Source: Chaetoderma sp. LZ-2023a
Lineage: Eukaryota > Mollusca > Caudofoveata > Chaetodermatida > Chaetodermatidae
DNA length: 64,000 nt
NCBI GenBank assembly: GCA_034401795.1
Contig: CM067370.1
Location: 101,192,164-101,256,163 of the forward strand
Direction: 5' to 3'
Shown one piece after another: positions 45,201 through 54,973 of the stretch. The notes below the pieces were generated by a model that was given only the letters and a program-made list of their open reading frames with translations, had not been told where the DNA came from and did no database searches. A program made the position numbers and the translations under genes. The number at the start of each line of letters is the position of its first letter. Positions within the stretch are counted from its first letter, which is position 1.

Positions 45201-47767
45201 ACTGTACTTATAATATAGACACTAGAAATACTCTACATGGCAGCAGACACTGCTAGAAACATTTGTAGTAATTAAATAATTCCTAACTTAATGAAACAGG
45301 TAATTGCAGTTGAAACACAGAATGCAATAATTTCTATTTCTTATTTCAGATTAAGTTTTAAACCTTGTCATTTATAATTAGTTGCTGATTTGAAATTATG
45401 GTACATGTATAATGCAGTTAATATGAATATGAACAGTTACTCCTTTCACTGTTGCACTCAGAAGTCATTATGTTGTATGAGCCGGAGTGTGTTGAAGACT
45501 GGTTCCATTTCCAGCCTGAACACCAGTTAGCGTGCAAAGGGGAGAGCTGAATAGTGAAAACTGACAAGCCACAAGTGAACTTATAATCGTCATGATTGGA
45601 CAAGAAAACTGACATGTTTGCTTAGTGAATGCTCATTTGCAAGACAAGGGAAGAATTTTTTTTTTCACTAAAGTGACTGGCTTGTCATTGAGCCAGACAT
45701 TTCAGTGATAATTGTAAAAAGAATTGTCTTCTCTTGCCTACAAATGGACATTCTTCAACATGATTGTAGAGACTGATTTTGTCTGCGTTGACTATTATCG
45801 GTAAATGGCTAAGTGCATTGTCCATAGCCTGGCTCTGACCTCAATATACATAACATATTTCAGAATGGTCTATCAGAGAAAGTTACTACATTTCTGTTCA
45901 TATTTCTTTCACATTGGATCTCCAATTGATAAAAATATTTAAATTGATGGCTTTAGCATAAGTTTCCAGAAATATAGATTTTCAGGAATGTATTTTGAAA
46001 ACACTGACTGGAAGAGCTTATATCAAATCATTTTCTAATTAATCTATGCAGTGTTTTTCGTGTAGCATGCATAACTATAGCATACATTGTACAAGATTAT
46101 GTGTGTTAAGCTAGTTGTTTTAAGATAATTGTAACTACCACTTCATGGCAAATATCATAGTCATATAGCATTGTGCATGTTCATTCATTCATGACTAATG
46201 GAGGAATCAAGTTTTAGCCATGCCCGCCCATCTAGCTAAGCTCCACCGACACTTTGCCCATGTTGGGATCGATCCCTGACATCCCTGATTATCAATTTCC
46301 AAAAAAATACAAGTAAGCTGTTGCACCCAGTCAAATTAATTTCAAAATATTCAACAGCATTTTTATTGAACGGTAAAGAATGCAATCCGTACAACAATGC
46401 TTAATCTGTCATCAATTAAGCATTCGTAATGAACTTGGCTACGTCATTTATGATGCAATTGATTATAACGTTAGCCTACACATTACGTAGTTGATTATGA
46501 CATCATATATGATGGATGGACAAACTGAAATCCTCTATTATGTTTGTCTAATGGGATCTGAACCAAATGTGTAATCTCTTAATACTACTCAGACAGGGGT
46601 CAAAGTTTGAGTTACATGAATTTTTGTCAATATCTGCTGGAATTATAAACTTTGATAAAAACTAATTTGCTATGTTGCTTCAATGATTTATGTTTGATTA
46701 AGTATATTTGACTCGACAATCTCTGAGGAAAACAAAAACAAATCTTTTTCTGGTTTCTAAATATGAACTCAACGGAGGAATCCAGTTTATCCATCAATGA
46801 TATGACATCATAGCCAACTACGTGACGTATAGGCTTACGTCATAATCAATTACATCATTTAATTTCACTTAATTTAGTCCATTTTAAACGCTTAAAAGGC
46901 TATCAAGTTGTACAAATCCAGTCAAATTAGTTTCGAAGTATTCAACAACTAAAACTGGATTTCTCCATTGATTGTACACATATATATGATATTCTTCTTT
47001 TTAATCCACAAGGAATGGCTCTCCAAAAGTCCAGAACTACAGAAGTTTGTCAAGACACAGGAGGTTCGACCAGATGTAAAAGGCCTGAAATTGAATGCTT
47101 TGCTAATTACTCCAATACAGAGAATTCCAAGGTATCATAAGACATTTTAGCTGTGGATAGAAGCTCAATAAACTGATTTGTCCCTTAGTAAGTCAGTCAG
47201 ACAGTTGGTCACTAAAGTTTATTCCGGCCTGTATCTAAAAAAAACCTCATCCGATTTAGCTCATATTTGAACACAATGAAGGAATTTGTCGTTCAAGTGA
47301 ATGTCCAGAGTTTGACCATGATCCGGACAAAAGAACGCAGATCGGGATCGGATCAAATTCTGGGTCTGTGGATATCTCGGAAACTACTGGTCACATTTCA
47401 CTTAAGTTTTAACACAGGAAAAGGTGTGACCATGCACTAGGGCTCCATAACTTAGGGTGTGAGCCGAAGAAATCCAGGAAATAAAAAAAATCTGGAATAT
47501 CTGAAATATGTGGAAAATCTGAAAAAATCTGGAACCCGCAGCTACCGAGTTTCTATTGATCTTGTTTTAGTTAATTTGTATCAAAGTTTATATAAATTCA
47601 TTGTACCTTTTATCAGTCTTACTCGATGCTTGTTCCAAATTTAAATTGTTAATGAATATTCCTTCCAGCTCAGTGAGCTGTTCAATATTGAATAAGACCA
47701 TAGTAAAATCATACTGTTGAGGTTGTCAATTACACCAGTCATCCATTAATCTATGGTTTGTTTTGTA

Positions 47768-47813
<46 letters not shown>

Positions 47814-50800
47814 TGACACCAGTCATCCATTAATCTATGGTTTGGTTTGTAAATAATATGTAAAAAAACTTATTGCTCTATTGTTAGTCTCCTATCTGGA
47901 AAACTTGAGGGCACTATAGGTTTGCTCTCAGTCTGTCTGTCTCATTGTATGACGACCAATCAGTCTTCAGAGATTGGGATTCTGGGAAGTTGAGGTTCAA
48001 AGTTAATATATCGATTCGAATATGTGTATAAAGTGTACAGAGCTTAAATAGAAATGGGCGTGTCATGGATAGAAATGGATTTTTCTATTGCGTTTTTGCT
48101 TTTCCCCCGTTGGAATCGATCGATCCATGCACTCACTGAGTCTCATGTTTCCTGAATATTGTACAGGTAAGCTGTTGAATATGTTGAAATTAATTTGACA
48201 AATTAGTTTCAAAATATTCAACAGCATATTTATTAAATATTAAAGACATAGAATTCGTACAACAATGTTTAGTTCATCATCAATGAAACATTCGTGATGA
48301 ACTGCATCATTCATAACATAATTGATTGTGGCATCATCCTACACATCATATAGTTGATTATAACATTATAGTTTATTCTCTTTACCAATTTTAACGATTA
48401 AGTGGTTAAACCAGTAAGTAATTGATGAATCTGATATGTCAGTCAAGTATATGACATCATAATCAAATACGTCACATGTAGGCGGATGTTACAATCATAA
48501 GTGACTGATATGCTTATGAACTGGGAATCGTCTGTCAATTGTACGAATTGTATAGCTTTACTATTTGTAAACATTCTGTTGAATATTTTAAAACTAATTT
48601 GACTGGGCGTTGTTGCTGCCTATGGCAGTAACAGCCCACAGTCAAATTAGTTTCAAAATATTTAACAGCTTAGCTGTATAGTTACCATGAAATTGGGATT
48701 CTTGGAATTCAGGGTTCAAAGTATATAAATCGATCGCAACACATGGAGCTTAGCTAGCGATTGATGGGTCCTAGCTAAAAGTGGTTTCATCCATTTATAC
48801 CTGGTTCATGCATACATTGTACTGTTATACATCTTTGATCTCTTACAGGTATAAGTTATTACTGGAGGACCTATTGAAGCACACATCAGAGGAACATCAT
48901 GATTATATAGCGTTAAAAGGTGAGATTGATCCTAACCTGTGTCATTGTCTATAGCTATTGTGGTAGTTAAGTACACATCCGCTATCAATGCATTTGTGAG
49001 TCCATCCATCCATCCAGAGTTATGCACAATAATCTGCCTAGATATGGCATGTAGGTCATCTGTTCTTTTTGCATAAAAGACGTAGTGATAATGGGTGTTA
49101 AAAGGTCGTGGTTGTGCTGACCAAATTAGCACAATTGAATTTACAGATGATAACTCATATTCTACTGATCTTGACCAAACTTGACAGACATGTTTGACGT
49201 TATGGTGGCCTTAATCTTTAATTACTTATAAATTTCACGAAACACACACTTAGGGAGCTGTCATAAAAATACAATTTAATTTGGTTTGAGGAGCCATCAT
49301 AAGAACAGCATTGATGCTCAAATGCACATTGAGCACTATACATGAAACGTCTTCATCTTTTGAGCAGTGAGAATATCATTGCTAAGATGTTATGTATACA
49401 TCAATCCAGGCTTGTTGCTTGAGTTTTATTGTGCATTACACAGCGAAAACCAATGTCTCTAGACCAAAGCCCGAGTTATTTATTATATAAGAGCATGTCT
49501 CAGATTCTACCTGTTTATTGTTCGTATAAATGTCAAGAAAGCAAATGACAACACATCAAAACAGTACAATTCCTTTGAAGATTTCAAAATGGTTCTGGCC
49601 AGTTTTATTATTTTGACTTGACAAAAAATAGCGGTGAAAATAAACTATCAGTGAAACTGTCATACAATCATTTTCAAATGAGAATTTCTTACAGACCCGC
49701 TCAAACAAAATTAAAACATTATGGAATAAGTAAACAGCACTCCGACAGCTGTTATCAATATAAGTCAATTCCATTATTTCTCCATGTATGCATCGCTCTA
49801 TCTCTCCCCTCCTCTCCCCTCCCCTCACCTTCCCCTTCCCTCTCCCCATCCCCTTCTTTTCTCTCCTCTCCTCTCCTCTCCTCTCCTCTCCTCTCCTCTC
49901 CTCTCTATTCTCCTCTCTCCCTGCCTGCATACTTGTATGCCTCCCTCACATTATCTGTTTCCAGTAGAAATTTATAGTTTTTGAAATCTTAATTTCAAAA
50001 CTAATGTAGTTTTATGAAACAGTTTAGAAAAGACTCATTACCGTAATTTCTCGACTAAAGGCCGCCCTGGAATATAGGACGCTGTCCCAAATTTGACCAA
50101 AATCCACCCAAAAAACTTGTATTCAAGTATAAGACGCTGTTAAATTTAGAAAAAACGTACCTTTAAAAAAATCGAAAATTGGTATAAAAAATAACCATCA
50201 CTCAGCGCTATGTTTAATGCATGACTAAAAATTATCATGGTGGAAGAGAAATTATTAAATAGGACCACCTAAATATCATGTATCTTCAATAAAGATTGTT
50301 TATTACATCAAAATCAATCTAATTTTGGCATAAAATGTCTTCTTGAAAACATCTAAATCGTGTTAAAGAAACAAATTGTTATGGCACTTTTGCGTTTGGA
50401 GGCGCTGTGTGATCTTATGCGCTAACGGGAGTTGGTTATCAAACGGGTACGGGAACATTCAGTTCCTATCGCACAATGATGATATATAGCAATTTCTGAG
50501 TCCAGAATGTTTAGATCCGAGTACTCGCTCTAATTAGAATAAAGATCTTTTGCGATTGGAGGCGAATCACGTGATTTATACACGTATCTTTTCTCGACGC
50601 CATTTTATGTCAAATTATGGATTAATTTTGATGTAATAAGTGATATGTATTAAAGAATAAGCAATATTTAGGCGCCCCAATTTAATAATTTCACTTCCGC
50701 TTGGTGTTTTTGGAGTATACATTAAACATAGTCGTCAGGCGGCGCGAATTGTCTAGGGTAACATTTAGTTCAATTTCCGTGGTATAATCTGTGACTTTTT

Positions 50801-51135
50801 AAGAAAATTTTCGACCCAAAAATGTGCGGAGGGAATGTTCTCGATTGTAGTACGCACCCCCATTTCTAGTACATGTATTTTGACAAAAAAACTGCATCCT
50901 TTAGTCGAATTTTAACGGTAATTGATTAATAAAATATTTGATGTACCATATAGTTTTTTGTCATTTGTCAGAGGCGACTGAGAAGGTTGCTGAGATTGCT
51001 GTCCATATTAATGAACAGATCCGTCAGCACGAGAACTTCCAGAAGATGATTAGCATTCAAAACATGCTCATTGGTTCAGCACCAAAACTTGTCGCACCTG
51101 GCAGGTATTTCCTTAAGGAAGGCATGCTGAAAAAG
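42125..51135 (+). CDS. ARHGEF39-like: RhoGEF (DH-PH) gene, ARHGEF39-like, partial
   Basis: Six GT-AG exons join in frame to 276 codons: 42125-42206, 43708-43883, 44778-44993, 47013-47131, 48849-48919 and 50972-51135. The product starts with a charged leader, then a DH domain at about residues 61-255. CR1 is RRIITELFETEKTYIYQLEL. The middle has NNHEQASETLQ. CR3 is LLITPIQRIPRYKLLLEDLL. It ends GRYFLKEGMLKK, the first strand of a PH domain. DH domains exchange GDP for GTP on Rho-family GTPases at the membrane. The spacing and the QE.RP..KGL, TLQE and GR.FL..G.L pieces fit ARHGEF39 best in my recollection; FGD proteins are the alternative. No upstream first exon or downstream PH exon was found here. 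Intron 6 is at least 12.9 kb and full of transposons. Confidence 0.85.
42280..42465. repeat. Palindromic MITE family 1, copy b
   Basis: Core GAATGACTGGCTCGATTATC with its inverse CGAGTCAGTTATTCC at 42331-42367. Flanked by GTTAAA motifs. Confidence 0.65.
42755..42925. repeat. Palindromic MITE family 1, copy c
   Basis: GTCCATTTGTAGGCCAAGAG, CCACTGGAATGACAGGCTCG, then AAAATAGTCTTCTCTTGCC. The right half of the core is lost. Confidence 0.6.
42993..43072. repeat. Palindrome family 2, copy 1
   Basis: GAAACTAATTTGATTGG, then TTGCTACCATAGGCAGCAA, then TTCAAAATATTCAAC. Diverged copy. Confidence 0.55.
43245..43435. repeat. Palindromic MITE family 1, copy d
   Basis: Core CCACTGGAATGAC...GGATATCGAGCC...ATTCCGGTGG at 43304-43349, with AGAAGACTA left and TAGTCTTGG right. 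Confidence 0.65.
43708..43883 (+). CDS. RhoGEF exon b (start of DH)
   Basis: TTTTCTAG acceptor, CATAAG|GTATTA donor. Acidic patch, then RRRRRIITELFETEKTYIY. Confidence 0.88.
43969..44059. repeat. Palindrome family 2, copy 2
   Basis: GTTGAATATTTTGAAATTAA against its inverse TTAATTTCAAAATATTCAAC. The centre is diverged. Confidence 0.8.
44159..44249. repeat. Palindrome family 2, copy 3
   Basis: Same arms, with centre CCATTGCTGCC...AGCAACGG. Flanks match copy 2 on both sides, so the two form a tandem duplication of about 190 bp. Confidence 0.8.
44778..44993 (+). CDS. RhoGEF exon c (DH middle)
   Basis: TTTTTTTCAG acceptor, TTACAG|GTAATT donor, phase 0 on both sides. Encodes HFDFQLRFACIIPADIHAKI through ASETLQ. 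Confidence 0.9.
45071..45153. repeat. Palindrome family 2, copy 4
   Basis: CTGTTGTATACTTTGGACTT against its inverse AAGTCCAAAGTATTCAACAG. The arm sequence differs from copies 2-3 (GGACTTAA for GAAATTAA) on both sides together. Confidence 0.8.
45620..45795. repeat. Palindromic MITE family 1, copy e
   Basis: CACTAAAGTGACTGGCTTG facing GAGCCAGACATTTCAGTG at 45666-45707. Confidence 0.6.
46328..46949. repeat. Composite palindromic element, first copy
   Basis: Bounded by family 2 half-arms (AGTCAAATTAATTTC at 46328, AGTCAAATTAGTTTC at 46919). Inside, 46440-46515 and 46785-46865 are mutually inverted (TACGTCA, CAATTGATTATAACGTTAGC against its inverse). No ORF. A related copy is at 48172-48668. Confidence 0.55.
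47013..47131 (+). CDS. RhoGEF exon d (DH CR3)
   Basis: CCACAAG acceptor, TTCCAAG|GTATCA donor. Encodes EWLSKSPELQKFVKTQEVRP through LLITPIQRIPR. Confidence 0.9.
47731..47856. repeat. (AAT)n flanked by a 42-bp direct repeat
   Basis: (AAT)n at 47768-47813. The preceding ACACCAGTCATCCATTAATC unit is repeated directly after it, a slippage-type duplication. Confidence 0.85.
48172..48668. repeat. Composite palindromic element, second copy
   Basis: Starts with a family 2 palindrome whose centre is deleted (48172-48224). It holds the same inverted inner blocks as 46328-46949 and ends with a complete family 2 palindrome (48576-48668, centre TTGCTGCCTATGGCAGTAA). Confidence 0.55.
48849..48919 (+). 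CDS. RhoGEF exon e
   Basis: TCTTACAG acceptor, TTAAAAG|GTGAGA donor. Encodes YKLLLEDLLKHTSEEHHDYI, completing CR3. Confidence 0.9.
48920..49798. other. Intron sequence, nothing recognised
   Basis: Part of RhoGEF intron 5. Short frames without motifs. Confidence 0.5.
49799..49920. repeat. (CTCCT)n microsatellite
   Basis: Nine or more perfect CTCCT units at 49859-49906 with diverged units before them. Frames through it on either strand are artefacts. Confidence 0.95.
50041..50918. mobile_element. Foldback DNA element with TA flanks
   Basis: Ends CCGTAATTTCTCGACTAAAG (50041) and the inverse of CCGTTAAAATTCGACTAAAG (50898-50918) form terminal inverted repeats flanked by TA. Inside, about 50205-50345 and 50590-50735 are inverted copies (TATGTTTAATGCATGAC against GTATACATTAAACATAG; AAATTATTAAAT against ATTTAATAATTT). 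The 878 bp element is thus largely self-complementary and has no transposase. Superfamily not fixed. It sits in RhoGEF intron 5, 53 bp before exon f. Confidence 0.65.
50972..51135 (+). CDS. RhoGEF exon f (end of DH, start of PH)
   Basis: TTTGTCAG acceptor, AAAAAG|GTATAA donor. Encodes EATEKVAEIAVHINEQIRQH through FLKEGMLKK. Confidence 0.9.
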
Positions 51136-51367
51136 GTATAATCAATCAAAAATCGAAAATGACTATCTGGTAAAATCCATTTAGTATTTTAGATCTGGAT
51201 ATAATACAAATTATACCCATATTTATAAAAATTATTGGTGTTACTATAGCAAGGCATGAGAAGTTAAAGCTATTTTCTTATCCTGAGATTAATATCAATT
51301 TGCCAAGGACAGTACAGTACTGCTCAGAAATAACTTAGAATGTTTCAAAAACGAAATAAAACGTACT

Positions 51368-51458
51368 GGTGAACATTTTGGACTTAATTTGATTGGAAGC
51401 CATTGCTGCCTAAGGCAGCAATTGCTTCCAATCAAACTAAGTCCAAAATATTCAACAG
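51368..51458. repeat. Palindrome family 2, copy 8
   Basis: The most symmetrical copy: TTTTGGACTTAATTTGATTG, GAAGCCATTGCTGCCTAAGG, CAGCAATTGCTTCCAATCAA and the inverse arm. Confidence 0.82.
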
Positions 51459-51769
51459 AACATTTCTTATATTGTGTTCAAAATTGTACAAACTAACATG
51501 TTTGTTGTTTTAGAAACATGATAAATTATTTATGATCTGTACTGTGTGCTATATTTGGATTGGCCAGTCAAATGGATTCCTACATGGGAGGACACAATGA
51601 CTTTGGGATCAAACAGTCAAAGGACAAAGTCACTGACTTTGCTGGAAAAAATTCTTTTTCAACATTAGCATTTTGCATTAGATCAACTTAGCAGTTTTCA
51701 CATCAAGAGTATACATACCACCCTGATACTCTATGATATTTCCTAAATATCGACCTAGCTTCAATAATA

Positions 51770-53485
51770 CTCAGAATTAAAAAGAAACTGCCCCCACTGG
51801 ACAGGTTACTCAACTGACAGACCAGCGGATGTGCGGCCCAAACTCGCGCATGCGCGGGGCTGTCTCATATTCTTTCTAAAATATTGACCTGTCATTGCAA
51901 CACGCTTTCTAGCCTTGCTTTTGCTTTCGATCTTTTTGAAGCTTTAAGTTGTTTTGCAACTTTATTTTGACTAATATTAGTATGTCTGACGCTGCCAAGT
52001 CGCCGGAGGATGCTACCGGTCCAAGCCATCAGGTGTATTTAGTAAATTTGTTGGTAAAAAATTTGCGTGTTGACTCGGATGGTATTTCCAGGATTCGCGC
52101 TAAATCGTGGATACGTCTTTATTAGGCTAGCTCTTTTTGGGGGAGGCCTATATATTAGCTAACGCATGTTGTGCTTTATATTTTCAGACACATGAGCTGG
52201 TTTCTGAAGTGTATCCTTCATTTGAACAATATTTATACTTGGTTTCTGGGTCCAAATAATTTATTATGAGTTTGCAAAGGGAATTATTACCATAAGAAGT
52301 AATTTTCCACATTCTCCCCCCACCACAGGGTTTTGGATTCAGGATCCGGTATTCCTGTTGTTGTTCATCAGACTTCACTCGTTCTTCAGGAGTTGTCTTC
52401 TGAGGTTTAGTATGGAGAGAGAAATATTTTCAGTCATTTTATTTCTAAAAATGTTTGAAAATTGTATGACTGAGTGTTGAGTTATTTTTCTCTCTTGGTG
52501 GTTTGCATAGGTTCATTGTGTTTATAATGAATCTTTGTATTGAGCTGTGGAGTCTAAAATCACCTCTCAAGTATTCAAGTTCAAATTCTAATGTCTCTTT
52601 TGTCTTCTTTAAGAAGAATAAGAAGTTTTTAGGATTTGTTTATATTCAGTCAGGCCCATAGTTTTTTCTATGGCCCTGGCTCATATTTCATCTGATGGTC
52701 AAAGGTTTTCGTATAGGAACTTATTAGCCTTCTACAATTGTTTTTTTTGGTTCGTCATAACCAAAAACTAATTGTTTCCGTTTGTGTTGTTTCAGAGGGT
52801 AATTGAGAACAAATGCCCTGCCTGTCACCATTTCGTGAAGGCCCGCTTTTTCCCTCATGACTGCACTAGGCGCAGTACGTGCGGCCCCCTTTTAAATTGC
52901 CATGTGTGTGAGTCGTGGCCGGTGGAGGTTATGACTGATTTTTTAAATCAGCAGGTGAAGGACCGGGCGGCAGACGAGAAGAGGCGTCTGGAAAAAGAAT
53001 GGGGTAAGAAAAGGAAGGCACCCATGCCAGACATGGAGGCCTTCCGTGTTGAGATGATGGGAGAAATGAAGAAGACAATCACGGATCTTGTCCCGGAGTT
53101 GCTTCGCAGCTTGTTTCCAGGTTCACGTTCGTCATTGTCTTCCTCATTTCCTCCGGGACAGAGTGTTCCCGTCTCTGGGTCTGGTTCTCTTAGTAAGCCA
53201 GTTTTCGCTATGGACCCAGAGACGGCTACTGTTGGTCCGGCGCTGAGGCTTGCCTCATCTGTGGACCCGGGAGCGAAAGCCATGGCCTTGGGCGTTAGCT
53301 TATCGAATGCTCTAGAGCAGCCTAAGGCTAAGGGTATCAGCGCCTCATGTGATACCCCTTCTGCCCAGGCTGAGTTTGATCCTTTTAAAAGCTTGGCGTC
53401 TAATCTTTCTGGGCAGGAAGAAGAGGACACTGTTATGGCCTACCGATGAGCCGATGGCCACTGAAATGTACTGGGTAGTGTATAG
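51770..53485 (+). mobile_element. DIRS-like gag element A, partial
   Basis: 51770-51885 (ACTCAGAATTAAAAAGAAAC through CGCGCATGCGCGGGGC) is the inverse of 59275-59370, so it is a terminal or leader block shared with element B. The spliced gag-like gene follows. The element is cut at 53485 by the hAT-like insertion, and beyond that insertion a Penelope relic begins, so its remaining part is missing. Confidence 0.5.
51982..53449 (+). CDS. Spliced zinc-binding gag-like protein A
   Basis: Exon 1 (51982-52032) encodes 17 residues, MSDAAKSPEDATGPSHQ, and ends CAG|GTGTAT. A 763 bp intron ends TTGTTTCAG. Exon 2 (52796-53449) continues in phase with RVIENKCPACHHFVKARF. The zinc module is C-x2-C-x10-H-x-C-x5-C-x5-C-x2-C-x2-W, exactly as in protein B at 58122. 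It is followed by a charged helix (VKDRAADEKRRLEKEWGKK), a Ser/Pro-rich linker and an acidic end. Cys/His modules of this style occur in ORF1 (Gag) proteins of DIRS-type elements, which is my best guess. The stop at 53447 may be premature: the next frame reads PTDEPMATEMYWV up to the hAT insertion. Confidence 0.6.
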
Positions 53486-54973
53486 TAGGGTGGCACGATT
53501 TTTCGATTATTCGATTAATCACGATTATATAATTCAAAATGATTGTGGACGATTATAAAATGAAATAATCGTATAATCGCCATGTTGAAATTTTTGTCAA
53601 AACACTTTTATGCTTGTGAAACTCTGCTCGCGTTACCAATCATGGAAACAAACATCCGGCTATCAGCCGAATGTGTGAATGATTATATAAACTAAATAAA
53701 TAACTGATTTGTTTGTATTGACTCATGATTAGTTTTAGATGAATAAAGATTGTTCACTTGGTCGCTATTTGTCATTGTTGTTGTAATCACACACGCTTAT
53801 TCCGCATTCCCCATTCTCTGAATAGTTATGCTCTAACGATTTTCCCAAAAAAGTTCTGAAACTGATACCACGGAAATTCAACGCGTTTTCTCCTGTACAA
53901 ATTCTCAGCGCCTACGCCTATGTTTGATGTATACCTCAAAACATCACTGGGGAAGTGAAATTATTTGATTTGAGCGCCTAAATATTGCGTATCCTTTAAT
54001 AAAGGTTGTTTATTACATCAAAATTAATTCACAATTTGATATAAAATGGCGTCGCGAAAAAAATACAAATCACGTGATTTGCCTCCAATTGAAGAGTTTA
54101 TTTTAGAGCGAGTACTCGGATATAAATATTCTGGAATCGGGTACTCGGAACTCTGGAATTTCTATATGTTATCATTGCGCGATAGGAACTGAGTATTATA
54201 CTGATCTGAATAACGGGTACCCGTTTGATAAACTCCCGTTAGTGTATAATATCTCACGAGAACACGCCGCCTCCCATCACAAAAGGGCTGCTTGCTCGCT
54301 AACTTAAGAAGCCGGCTATATTGTCGTTCGTAATAATTCAATTTGGATCATTTAATGTCGATCGGCGTTACGAAATGGATGCGCATTTTCTCCCGTACTT
54401 GTTTGGTACATAAATTTGGTCTTGAAATATATTTATAATAAGGAAGCTGTTTAATCACGCCAAGACTGTTTTAAGCGCATTTTAACTACAAAAGTGTGGA
54501 ATAAACTTTATTATATCTTGAACATACATGGCCTACTATTAGTATTAATCTAATAGGTGGTCAAGATTTGCAAATCCGAGGCCTGTATTGACTTCTAGAG
54601 AGGCCGGAAATGTATCAGGGCAGAGATCGGTCTGAAGTAGACACACCCTGTGACACGATTGTTATTATTATACACGCTATTCTTACAAATTTCCCTATAC
54701 AATCTGCTGAGTTAGATGGTGGACTTCTAATACAGAGTTTTGCCGTTTTGAAACTGCTAAGAAATCATTAGAGCTCATATGTGAAAGTTATGGTGTGGGC
54801 GAAATACGGTACCTTCCATTTTCCGTCTAGAAAATTCTTGATACATTCCTTTGTTTGAAACCAGCAACTGGCGTAATCTGTCCATGTGTGTATACCCATG
54901 TGCCTAACCCATAATCTTACAATCTGCAGTAGCATAACAACGTCCTCTAAGCAGCATTGACGTAGTTAATATA

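Noticed and set aside
49556..49984. Arg/Glu-rich and Ser/Leu/Pro-rich ORFs
   Set aside because: They translate the CTCCT microsatellite on either strand.
43969..51458. Repeated palindromes as a CRISPR-like array
   Set aside because: Spacing is irregular, units are long palindromes within introns of an animal gene, and there are no cas genes.
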